From assembly GCA_002423075.1 (NCBI GenBank), contig DIUS01000028.1, forward strand, positions 1 to 5,983: 5,983 nt of DNA, in the 5' to 3' direction. The notes under the pieces were generated by a model. The model ran no database searches and was not told the DNA's origin. It saw only the letters and a program-made list of their open reading frames with translations. The position numbers and the translations under genes were made by a program. The stretch is from Microbacteriaceae bacterium UBA6152. Lineage in GTDB: Bacteria; Actinomycetota; Actinomycetes; Actinomycetales; Microbacteriaceae. Below, in pieces: positions 1 to 5,284 of the stretch (position 1 is the stretch's first letter; each line of letters opens with the position of its first letter).

Positions 1-1008
1 TTCTGCCTCGTAGTCGAACCATCCCCCGGCGCCGTACCGTTCGGCCAGGGCCGGAAATCGCTCGCGCCAGTCGACGTCGGCGACTTCGCCGAGCATCCAG
101 TCGATTGCCGGGCCGATGGTCGTGCGGTGGCCGCCCGTGGGCGCGTACCCCAGCTCATCGCGAGCCGCCTGCATGCTCAGCACGACGGGTGTGGGCACGG
201 CCCATGGGTGCGCGCCGACCTCGCCCGCGGCCTCGCGCGGCAGCAGATCGAACTCGGCTTCGTGGCCGAGGTGGGCGAACACCGCCTGGCCAATGTCGAG
301 GGCGGTCGGTCCGGGCTCGTCGGCCGCGTTGAGCACGCGCGCTCCCGGATGCTCCGCCGCGAGCCGCACCAACTCAGCGATGACCGTGCTCGCCGTCGTC
401 GCGAATCGGCTCTCGCCCCGGTCGGTCAACGGCACCCGGCGGCGGCCGTCGAGCGCGCGCTTGATGAAGTACCACTCGCGCAGCGCAGGCGACTCGGGGC
501 CGTGAATCGCGCCGGGGCGCAGCACCGTCACCGGCAGCCCGTCGATGCCGAGTAACGCGCGCTCGAGCGCGGCCTTCTGCGTCGAGTAGCCCTCGCGCTC
601 GTCGGTGACGGTCGGGTGCTGCTCGGTGACGGGCACCGCGAGCACCGGAAAGGTGTCGGGGCCCGTCGCGATATCCATCCAGGTGCCGTTGCTGCCGAGG
701 TACACGGAGGCTGTCGAGATGACCACGAGTGATCCGAGCTCGCCGACCAGTCGCGCGTAGGGCTCGGCATCGGCCGGGCCGAAGGCGATGCAGTCGAGCA
801 CGAGATCGTGGCCGCGGGCGAGCGTGGCGAGAGCATCCGGTTCGCTGCGATCGAACGTGACCGTCTTGACCTCGCCGACTAGATCGCGGGGGAGCGGTCG
901 GGTTCCGCGATGCGCGATGGTCACGAAATAGCCGAGAGCGAGCAGGCGTCGTGCACTTGCGGTGCCGATCTGGCCAGAGCCGCCGACGAGCAGCGCGGTC
1001 TTCTGCAT
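1..1008 (-). CDS. NAD(P)-dependent epimerase/dehydratase (extended or atypical SDR), 3' end outside window
   Basis: The minus frame from an ATG at 1008-1006 stays open for 336 codons to the window edge with no stop, so the C-terminus is missing. The product is a Rossmann-fold oxidoreductase. The N-terminus carries the dinucleotide-binding glycine motif GGSGQIG (residues 9-15). A strand then ends in AHRGTRP (32-38), resembling the NRG-type turn of atypical SDRs. STASVY (98-103) supplies a candidate catalytic Ser/Thr, YSTQK (141-145) is the SDR YxxxK pair, and LRPGAIHGP (163-171) is the extended-SDR motif. There is no signal peptide, so it should be cytosolic. Substrate cannot be told from sequence; homologues are annotated as NAD-dependent epimerase/dehydratase or sugar-nucleotide/isoflavone-reductase-like. 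No Shine-Dalgarno precedes the ATG, and a TAGAGT hexamer ends 6 nt upstream, which fits a leaderless mRNA. The fold is sure, the exact reaction is not. Confidence 0.93.
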   Translation of the reverse strand, partial: MQKTALLVGGSGQIGTASARRLLALGYFVTIAHRGTRPLPRDLVGEVKTVTFDRSEPDALATLARGHDLVLDCIAFGPADAEPYARLVGELGSLVVISTASVYLGSNGTWMDIATGPDTFPVLAVPVTEQHPTVTDEREGYSTQKAALERALLGIDGLPVTVLRPGAIHGPESPALREWYFIKRALDGRRRVPLTDRGESRFATTASTVIAELVRLAAEHPGARVLNAADEPGPTALDIGQAVFAHLGHEAEFDLLPREAAGEVGAHPWAVPTPVVLSMQAARDELGYAPTGGHRTTIGPAIDWMLGEVADVDWRERFPALAERYGAGGWFDYEAE

Positions 1009-1014
1009 GCCGAC

Positions 1015-1031
1015 ACTCTAGGCGCTAGATT
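1015..1031. promoter_or_regulatory. Back-to-back divergent -10 elements
   Basis: The 54-bp gap between the SDR gene and the membrane-protein gene holds ACTCTA (1015-1020; TAGAGT on the minus strand) and TAGATT (1026-1031, plus strand), both matching TANNNT and separated by 5 bp. Together they form the inverted repeat TCTAG-N3-CTAGA at 1017-1029. The minus hexamer puts the expected transcription start on the A of the SDR ATG. The plus hexamer predicts a start near 1038 and a short leader that includes the GAGGAG ribosome-binding site at 1052-1057. No good -35 is visible for either. Confidence 0.45.
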
Positions 1032-1062
1032 CGCTGTCGAGCCCACGAATCGAGGAGCACCC

Positions 1063-1755
1063 ATGGCTGCCACACCCCTCACCCGCAACCAGACGCAGAG
1101 CGCCGTCATCGCGGGCGCCGTCGCGCACACGATCTTTCAGACCGGATGGTTCGCGTTCGGCATGTCGCTCGCAGCACTCATCGCCGCCTCGCTCTTCGGC
1201 GGCCTCGTCGGTGCCATCTCGAGCGCCCTCGGCGGTGAGGATGCCAACGCCGTTCTCGCGGCGATCGGCGTCGGCTCTGACATCTTGTTCTGGATCGTCA
1301 TCGCCTTCCTCATCGGCAGCCTCATTCTGATCGGTCTGTCGATTCTGGTGAGCGGGTGGATGCTCTCGGCCGCGGGTCAGCACCGCCCCTGGCGCACGAC
1401 CATGGCAACCATCGGTGTCGCTGCTCTCGTCGACATCGCTCTCTTCTGGATCTATCTCGGAATCGCCAACCTGCTTACTGACAGCGGTATTGCCGGACCG
1501 GTCTTGCTGACACCGGTGATCGCTCTCGTCGGGGGCATTCTCGTGGGCTCGCTGCTCTGGTGGCTCATGGCCCTCGCGAATCGCGAAAAGCTGCCCGCGG
1601 TCGGCATCGCCACCGATGGCTCGTCGGTCTCGGCACTCACGCCCGAGGGTGCGGCTGCCGCGGAGGCCGGGCCGAGCACGGTGGCCGTGCCGGATGCGGA
1701 GGCAGAGCCGGTCGCTGCCGAGCCCACCAAGCCTGCCTCGCGCAAGAAAAGCTAG
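1063..1755 (+). CDS. Hypothetical four-helix integral membrane protein
   Basis: The 230-residue frame could be extended upstream to 910, but that would cover the 5' end of the divergent SDR gene. The ATG at 1063 has a good ribosome-binding site (GAGGAG at 1052-1057) and is chosen. Four hydrophobic segments are visible at about residues 30-52, 74-100, 115-137 and 147-172, with short loops. They are followed by a 58-residue tail rich in Ala, Pro and Glu that ends in a basic cluster (SRKKS). The hydrophilic tail is probably cytoplasmic. I recognise no catalytic or transport motif, and I do not know the family. It is transcribed alone, divergent from the SDR gene and convergent with the hydrolase, whose stop it overlaps by 4 bp. 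No obvious partner is present. Confidence 0.88.
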   Translation: MAATPLTRNQTQSAVIAGAVAHTIFQTGWFAFGMSLAALIAASLFGGLVGAISSALGGEDANAVLAAIGVGSDILFWIVIAFLIGSLILIGLSILVSGWMLSAAGQHRPWRTTMATIGVAALVDIALFWIYLGIANLLTDSGIAGPVLLTPVIALVGGILVGSLLWWLMALANREKLPAVGIATDGSSVSALTPEGAAAAEAGPSTVAVPDAEAEPVAAEPTKPASRKKS

Positions 1756-2540
1756 CGCACCACCTCGCCGAGCAGGCGAGTGAGTTCGTCGCGCATCTGC
1801 GCGCTCGTCATGGTGCGCACACCGTCGCCCGACTGGGCTCCGTAGTCGCCGAATGCTGCGTGGTTGGCGCCCTCGATGACGACGAACCGCGCGTCGGCGG
1901 GCAGAAGCGGCGCCGCGCCCTCGATGGTGGCGAGATCGCTCAGCAGGTCGTTCTCGGCCGCGATGCTGAGCACCTGCAGTCCCGACTCGCTCAGGTCATG
2001 GGCGCAGTAGCTACCGAACAGCACGAGCCCCTCGAGGTCGGCGCCGGGCGTCATGAGGCACGCGCGCACCCCGCCGAGCGAGTGGCCGCCGACGAACCAC
2101 CGGTCGACCTCGGGCGCGGCGGTCGTGAAGTCGTCGACACGGCGCGTATCGAAGAACGCGAGGTTCAGCGTCGGCCGGGTGATGAGCACCGTGACCCCGT
2201 GTTCTTCGACCACGCCGCTCAGCTGGAACAAGTAAGCGTAGGGCTCGACGCGCGCGCCGGGCACGAAAATGAGCCCGACCGGGTCGGAGGGCAGGTCGAT
2301 GCTGTCGCCGACTGGTTGCATCAAGATTCCCTCGTCGACAGTTGTCACCGTGATGTTCCCGTTGCGGAACACTTCGAGCGTCGCGCCGCGGTCAGCGCGG
2401 TAGGGCGTGTTCGCCCAGATCAAGAAGCCAAAGACGGCGACGAGCAGTGCGCCAAGGGCGCCGAGTCCGATCGCTCGCACCCGACGTCGAGCGGGGCTGG
2501 CGGGTCGGTGACGAGCCGGAGCGGCAGCAGAAGAGGTCAT
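1752..2540 (-). CDS. Membrane-anchored alpha/beta hydrolase (Abhydrolase_5-like)
   Basis: The product is 262 residues. A basic N-terminus (RRRVR, 18-22) precedes one hydrophobic helix at about 24-43, so the enzyme is probably anchored in the membrane with its catalytic domain outside the cytoplasm. VPGARVEPYAY (93-103) matches the oxyanion-side loop of this hydrolase group. GGHSLGG (151-157) is the nucleophile elbow with Ser154. END (196-198) offers Asp198 and GANH (224-227) offers His227, which completes a Ser-Asp-His triad in the expected order. The family hydrolyses esters or related bonds; the substrate is unknown. The ATG at 2540 is preceded by GGAG 10 nt upstream. It is divergent from a small membrane-protein gene 40 bp away, and its stop overlaps the convergent upstream neighbour through a shared CTAG. 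Confidence 0.92.
   Translation of the reverse strand: MTSSAAAPARHRPASPARRRVRAIGLGALGALLVAVFGFLIWANTPYRADRGATLEVFRNGNITVTTVDEGILMQPVGDSIDLPSDPVGLIFVPGARVEPYAYLFQLSGVVEEHGVTVLITRPTLNLAFFDTRRVDDFTTAAPEVDRWFVGGHSLGGVRACLMTPGADLEGLVLFGSYCAHDLSESGLQVLSIAAENDLLSDLATIEGAAPLLPADARFVVIEGANHAAFGDYGAQSGDGVRTMTSAQMRDELTRLLGEVVR
1764..1780 (+). terminator. Weak hairpin just after the membrane-protein stop
   Basis: CTCGCC (1764-1769) and GGCGAG (1775-1780) form a 6-bp stem with a 5-nt loop 9 nt downstream of the plus-strand stop. It lies inside the 3' end of the convergent hydrolase gene and has no following T-run, so it is only a candidate. Coding constraint alone could produce it. Confidence 0.25.
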
Positions 2541-2580
2541 GCGTCACTATCTCCGCGAGAACTGGCAGAATGAGAGCACC

Positions 2581-2757
2581 ATGAACATTCTTGCCGTGAT
2601 CGTGTCCATCGCCCTCTTCTTGGCGTCGTTCTTGCTCTTCGCGTATGCGTTCGCGGTGCCGGAAGAGTTCGCGGCGCTGACCTTCTTCATCGGCATCATG
2701 TCGGTGACTCTGTCCATGGCGATTCCATTCAAAATCTTGGGTCACCGCGAGCGCTGA
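2581..2757 (+). CDS. Small two-helix membrane protein, 58 aa
   Basis: Two hydrophobic helices at about residues 3-25 and 31-52 are joined by the short acidic turn VPEEF. The C-terminus is short and basic (KILGHRER). This is a helical-hairpin small membrane protein of unknown function, and I do not recognise a family. An in-frame ATG at 2539 exists, but it would sit on the start codon of the divergent hydrolase and add polar residues before the first helix. The ATG at 2581 is preferred, with GAGAG at 2572-2576 as a weak ribosome-binding site. CAGAAT at 2566-2571, preceded by TGG, could be an extended -10; if so the leader would be only a few bases. Codon use is of the same GC-rich type as its neighbours, which supports a real gene. 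Confidence 0.75.
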   Translation: MNILAVIVSIALFLASFLLFAYAFAVPEEFAALTFFIGIMSVTLSMAIPFKILGHRER

Positions 2758-2764
2758 CGCTCGT

Positions 2765-2808
2765 CGGGGTGCCGCTCTGAGGCGGCCGGGGTGCCGCCCT
2801 TAGGTGGT
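2765..2808. repeat. 22-bp tandem near-repeat, two copies
   Basis: Two adjacent 22-bp units (2765-2786 and 2787-2808) begin with the identical 11 bases CGGGGTGCCGC and match at 18 of 22 positions. Each unit can fold on itself: GCCGC/GCGGC in the first, GCCGCC/GGTGGT with G-U pairs in the second. The second unit runs into the 3' end of the FBP gene, including its TAA stop. It looks like a local duplication. Confidence 0.6.
2777..2803. terminator. Convergent hairpin terminator between small membrane protein and FBP gene
   Basis: GGCGGC (2781-2786) pairs perfectly with GCCGCC (2793-2798) around a 6-nt loop. CTGA/TTAG extend the stem with one bulged C and one G-U pair on the plus strand, giving about 10 bp. 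It begins 20 nt after the plus-strand stop and overlaps the minus-strand stop, so it could serve both converging transcripts. No T-run follows on either side, as is common in actinobacteria. Confidence 0.45.
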
Positions 2809-3294
2809 CGTGAGAACGTTGGCCGTGAACGCGGTCACGCGCTGTCGCAGCCCCGCGGCACGCCGCGCGATGAGCTCGTCGCGGTGCACGTTCAGCTCGC
2901 TCGTCGCCGGCAGAATGCGGATCATGATCGAGCACGCCAGGTCGGTGCAGATATAGGTACCGATCGAGTTGCCGTCACGGCCGGCCTCTCCGCCGCGCGG
3001 TGCGCTGAACATCACCACTTGCGTCGAGGGCTGCGGTGTGTGGCAGAGCGAGCACATCGCGCCGATGCCGGGCCGAAGCGGCGAGCTCGCGGCGCGCACC
3101 ATGATGCCGACGGGCCGGTCGTCGACCCAGTGCACGATGTAGCCGCGTGCTGAACCGGCGGGGTCGCGCCAACCCAAGAACTCGCGGTCACTCCACACGG
3201 TCTCGTGCAGGCCCGGCAGGGTCATCCGTTCGATCTCGGCGTTACTCGCGTTCACGAACGAGGCCCGAATCTGCTCGGCGGTCAGTTCTCTCAT
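2800..3294 (-). CDS. FBP domain protein (EF-G-binding type, treble-clef zinc finger)
   Basis: The 164-residue product matches the single-domain actinobacterial FBP (FusB/FusC C-terminal-like) proteins. The N-terminal part has LTAEQIRASFVNAS (4-17) and FLGWRDP (39-45), characteristic of the group. The zinc site is CSLC (81-84) with the second pair C116 and C121 in YICTDLAC (114-121). APRGGEAGRDGNSIGTY lies between the two halves. In staphylococci FusB-type proteins bind elongation factor G on the ribosome and release it from fusidic acid. That this protein binds EF-G is inferred from the family, and resistance should not be assumed. It is cytosolic. The ATG at 3294 follows GAGAG with suitable spacing. 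The gene stands alone on the minus strand; upstream lie a 7-bp dyad and a PHO-box-like repeat. Confidence 0.88.
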   Translation of the reverse strand: MRELTAEQIRASFVNASNAEIERMTLPGLHETVWSDREFLGWRDPAGSARGYIVHWVDDRPVGIMVRAASSPLRPGIGAMCSLCHTPQPSTQVVMFSAPRGGEAGRDGNSIGTYICTDLACSIMIRILPATSELNVHRDELIARRAAGLRQRVTAFTANVLTTT

Positions 3295-3299
3295 CGTCT

Positions 3300-3331
3300 C
3301 TCAGCGTACGTCACCCATCGCTGAGCGTTCC
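3300..3331 (-). promoter_or_regulatory. Probable FBP promoter region with a dyad
   Basis: CTCAGCG (3300-3306) and CGCTGAG (3319-3325) form a perfect 7-bp inverted repeat with 12 bp between. On the minus strand the repeat covers TACGCT (3308-3303), a TANNNT -10 candidate 8 nt before the ATG. The same strand has GGAAC (3331-3327) followed after 16 nt by CGTA (3310-3307), resembling an ECF-sigma promoter. The two readings compete. A promoter somewhere here is likely, but its type is uncertain. Confidence 0.35.
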
Positions 3332-3341
3332 GTCGCGCAAC

Positions 3342-3359
3342 GTTCACCTGCTGTTCACG
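3342..3359 (+). promoter_or_regulatory. PHO-box-like direct repeat
   Basis: GTTCACC (3342-3348), four bases, then GTTCACG (3353-3359) are direct repeats with an 11-bp period. This matches the GTTCACC-N4-GTTCACC pattern known for PhoP-type OmpR-family response regulators in Streptomyces and related actinobacteria. The site lies about 50 bp upstream of the FBP start codon on one side and about 50 bp before the FAS1 remnant on the other. Its regulator is not in the window. Confidence 0.45.
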
Positions 3360-3411
3360 ACGCACTGCCGATGGTCGGCGGGCGTGCGGGCGATGCAACG
3401 GCTGGTGCACG

Positions 3412-3531
3412 GGCACACGGACGGTCGACCTCACCGACGGTGTGAAGATCAACGGCGCCAACGTCGTCACGGCTGACATCGTGTGCGACAACGGCGTGAT
3501 TCACGTCATCGACGCGGTGCTGCTGCCGTAG
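3412..3531 (+). pseudogene. Remnant of a fasciclin (FAS1) domain gene, C-terminal end only
   Basis: The plus frame ending at the TAG 3529-3531 reads TVDLTDGVKINGANVV (from 3421) and NGVIHVIDAVLLP at its end. This is the signature C-terminal segment of FAS1 domains, normally about 130 residues long. Only about 39 residues are recognisable. Upstream in the same frame the reading turns into Arg/Cys/Gly-rich sequence without FAS1 similarity or a credible start, so the gene has lost its N-terminal part. FAS1 proteins are usually secreted or lipid-anchored adhesion-type proteins in actinobacteria, so the intact gene would have had a signal peptide, which is absent here. The remnant keeps its downstream terminator, which suggests a fairly recent deletion. 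The family call is strong; the loss of function is inferred. Confidence 0.8.
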
Positions 3532-3549
3532 TCACGACGCGCAACGCGC

Positions 3550-3583
3550 GAACGGGGCGGTCCCTTCTGGGGCCGCCCCGTTC
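3550..3583. terminator. Strong hairpin terminator after the FAS1 remnant
   Basis: A 15-bp stem (3550-3564 with 3569-3583, one T-G pair) closes a TTCT loop. Arms begin GAACGGGGCGG and end CCGCCCCGTTC. It starts 18 nt after the FAS1 stop, and it is also downstream of yceI on the other strand, so it can act on both. There is no clear T-run. It is the most stable hairpin I found in the window. Confidence 0.8.
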
Positions 3584-3597
3584 TGCGTGGGGGAGGT

Positions 3598-3616
3598 CGG
3601 GGCGCGCGGCGCCCCG
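3598..3616 (-). terminator. Hairpin terminator of yceI
   Basis: CGGGGCGC (3598-3605) and GCGCCCCG (3609-3616) form a perfect 8-bp stem with a 3-nt loop, 10 nt downstream of the yceI stop codon. There is no T-run. The larger hairpin at 3550-3583 follows as a second stop for the same transcript. Confidence 0.55.
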
Positions 3617-3626
3617 CATCCGTTCG

Positions 3627-4187
3627 TTATGCCTGCAGTGTGAACTGCGCCTCGATCATCAGGGTCACGTCGTCGCCGAGCAAGAAGCCGCCGGTTTCGA
3701 TCGCCGCGTTCCAGCTGACGCCGAAGTCGTGGCGGTTGATCACGGCGGTGCCGCTTGCGGCCGCCTTCGTGTTGCCATACGGGTCGGTCGCGATGCCACC
3801 GAACTCACCCTTGAGGGTGATGGGCTTGGTGACGCCGCGCAGCGTGAGATCGCCATCGAGCAAGAAGTCGTCGCCGTCGACCCGAAGGCCGGTCGAGACG
3901 AACGTCATGGTCGGAAACTCGTCGGGTGCGAAGAAGTCGTTCGTGCGCAAGTGCGCGTCGCGGTCGGCGTTGTTGGTGTTGATTGAGGCGACCTCGACCG
4001 TGACCGTCACGCTCGAGTCGGCCGGGTTATCGGCTGCGATCACCTGAGCGTCGAAGCGCTCGAAGACGCCACGCACTTTGCTGATGGCGAGGTGGCGCAC
4101 GCTGAAGCCGATCTCGGTGTGCGCGGGGTCGATGACCCAGGTGCCGGCGCGGTAGCCCGGAATTCTGTCGGCAGTGATGGTGGTCAC
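3627..4187 (-). CDS. yceI: YceI-family protein (polyisoprenoid-binding lipocalin-like fold)
   Basis: The 186-residue product is the usual length for cytosolic YceI proteins. Conserved segments appear in order: GTWVIDPAHTEIGFSVRHL (15-33), DRDAHLRTNDFF with EFPTMTF (75-96), LTLRGVTKPITL (115-126), INRHDFGVSWN (150-160) and DDVTLMIEAQF at the end. The fold is a beta barrel that binds isoprenoid or other long-chain lipids, and the true ligand here is unknown. No signal peptide is present, unlike periplasmic E. coli YceI, so it probably acts in the cytoplasm. The start is GTG (4187-4185), chosen for its strong AAGGAG ribosome-binding site (complement of 4196-4201) 8 nt upstream. It is a single-gene unit. 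Two palindromes lie 30-65 nt upstream and probably regulate it. Confidence 0.93.
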   Translation of the reverse strand: MTTITADRIPGYRAGTWVIDPAHTEIGFSVRHLAISKVRGVFERFDAQVIAADNPADSSVTVTVEVASINTNNADRDAHLRTNDFFAPDEFPTMTFVSTGLRVDGDDFLLDGDLTLRGVTKPITLKGEFGGIATDPYGNTKAAASGTAVINRHDFGVSWNAAIETGGFLLGDDVTLMIEAQFTLQA

Positions 4188-4216
4188 GAGGGGTTCTCCT
4201 TCGTCGTGGGCGGTCT

Positions 4217-4230
4217 GAGCCGATCGGCTC
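4217..4230. promoter_or_regulatory. 14-bp perfect palindrome in the yceI leader
   Basis: GAGCCGATCGGCTC is fully self-complementary. It lies 30 nt upstream of the yceI GTG and 2 bp from a second inverted repeat, with centres 19 bp apart. It may be a protein-binding site or a 5-bp-stem leader hairpin with a GATC loop. Confidence 0.45.
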
Positions 4231-4232
4231 TG

Positions 4233-4252
4233 GTCTATGCGATTGCATAGAC
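4233..4252. promoter_or_regulatory. Probable operator upstream of yceI (8-bp inverted repeat)
   Basis: GTCTATGC (4233-4240) and GCATAGAC (4245-4252) are perfect inverted repeats around GATT. Size and symmetry are typical of a dimeric MarR- or TetR-type repressor site. It is AT-richer than its surroundings and lies about 46 nt upstream of the yceI start, where the promoter is expected. On the minus strand CTGACA (4282-4277), 17 nt before TGAAAG, is a weak -35/-10 pair just upstream of it. No regulator gene is in the window. Confidence 0.55.
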
Positions 4253-4319
4253 ACTTTCACCCCAACGCGATGTCCGTGTCAGAATTCCCGCCGGTCGGCA
4301 GTGGGGGGTTGGATGAGGG

Positions 4320-4520
4320 GTGGATGCTGCGCTCGTGACCCTGCTGCGTGCCGACTTGCTCACGGCGCAGTACACGGTCGACCGTGCTCGCCTCGCGCTC
4401 GCTCCGTCCGGCACCTACTCAGCGTGGTTGCATCACGACAATCGCCTCTGGCCGCACACCGGCCCGGCGGGCTCACGCCCTCCGCCCGCGCGCGCAACCG
4501 CACGAGAAACAACCATCTAG
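4320..4520 (+). pseudogene. Truncated N-terminus of a DUF7059-type methyltransferase gene (putative)
   Basis: A 66-codon frame begins at GTG 4320 after a purine-rich GGATGAGG stretch. Its first part, DAALVTLLRADLLTAQYTVD (residues 2-21), resembles the start of the DUF7059 domain that precedes HemK-like SAM-dependent methyltransferase domains in actinobacteria. A weaker match continues through AWLHHDNRL (35-43). The rest is low-complexity Pro/Arg/Ala sequence to a TAG at 4518-4520. Intact proteins of this type are several hundred residues, and no methyltransferase motif follows in any frame. The gene therefore appears to be cut off and joined to unrelated sequence next to the ABC transporter operon. 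The family match is from memory of the pattern, so an unrelated short protein remains possible. Confidence 0.45.
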
Positions 4521-5284
4521 CCCTGCGATGGCGTCGCCCGGCGCAGGATCGCCCAGGCGGCGAGCCAGCACAGCGCCGTGAGGATGAGGCTCCAGGCTGC
4601 CGAGCCGAGCACGCCGGCCCACACGAAGAACGCGCCGACCTGCCCCCAGGCGCCGAGTAGCGTGACGAGGGCCGCTCCGCCGATGCCGAGAAAAACGAGC
4701 CCGCCCCAGAACGCGTACATGCCCAGGGTCTTCCAGCGCACGTAGACCGATGCCGTGGCCGCACCGATCGAGAAGAAGAGCAGGAAGGCGATCATGCTGA
4801 GCGTGAAGCCCTCCCACCACTCCGTCCGCCACAGTTCGTCGGTCGTAAAGAAGCTGTGGCCGATTCCCCACCCGCCCGTTGCGCGCTCCAGCAATGACCC
4901 GGCAACCAGCAGAACCGAGTATCCGAGGGAGAGGATGAGCGCGAAAACGCCGAACCCGAGAACGAAGTCGCGTCGCGTGCTGCCGTAGCCGAGCGCGAGG
5001 GGGAAGGCTTGGTTCACGCTCTGCACGGCAACCACGAGCATGTAGATGAACAGGAAGAGCACGCCGCCGTTGAAGGACGGGGCCATCTCACCCTCCGGCG
5101 GGATGCTGGCGCGCACGATCCCCCAGATCGCCATGTTCATGAGGAACACGATGCCGAGAATGAGCAGCGGCGTGTAGATCGCCGTCCATGGGTTGGCGAA
5201 TAGCAGGCGCACAACGATGGCGACGCGCGTGGAGAGCGGTCGCGGCGCCAGGGTCAGCGGGGCGGGGGTGGTAGTCGTGGTCAT
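4517..5284 (-). CDS. ABC transporter permease, six-helix (ABC-2-like)
   Basis: The 255-residue product has six hydrophobic segments at about 34-56, 74-92, 107-130, 160-182, 190-210 and 225-248. FPLALGYGSTRRDF (94-107) lies in the cytoplasmic loop between helices 2 and 3 and is a motif I associate with this group of small actinobacterial ABC permeases. The N-terminus is Thr/Pro-rich and cytoplasmic. The start ATG (5284-5282) overlaps the stop of the upstream ATPase gene as ATGA, and a strong AGGAGGT site lies 6 nt before it, so the two genes are translated together. The protein presumably forms the membrane part of an exporter with that ATPase; the substrate is unknown. Its stop shares a CTAG with the convergent methyltransferase remnant. 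Confidence 0.9.
   Translation of the reverse strand: MTTTTTPAPLTLAPRPLSTRVAIVVRLLFANPWTAIYTPLLILGIVFLMNMAIWGIVRASIPPEGEMAPSFNGGVLFLFIYMLVVAVQSVNQAFPLALGYGSTRRDFVLGFGVFALILSLGYSVLLVAGSLLERATGGWGIGHSFFTTDELWRTEWWEGFTLSMIAFLLFFSIGAATASVYVRWKTLGMYAFWGGLVFLGIGGAALVTLLGAWGQVGAFFVWAGVLGSAAWSLILTALCWLAAWAILRRATPSQG

Noticed and set aside
127..555. Plus-strand open frames opposite the SDR gene
   Set aside because: The minus strand has the full set of SDR motifs; these frames are GC-driven shadows.
910..1062. N-terminal extension of the four-helix membrane protein back to 910
   Set aside because: It overlaps the coding start of the divergent SDR gene, its residues are not membrane-like, and the ATG at 1063 has a clear ribosome-binding site.
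1560..2573. Long plus-strand open frame of 337 codons antisense to the hydrolase gene
   Set aside because: It is Arg/Gly/Ala-rich with no family motif, and the opposite strand encodes a hydrolase with a complete catalytic triad. Such frames are expected in high-GC DNA.
4466..4487. GGGC-TCAC-GCCC hairpin with outer GGC/GCC, downstream of the ABC permease stop
   Set aside because: Stem is only 4 bp plus a bulged extension in very GC-rich sequence; too weak to call a terminator.
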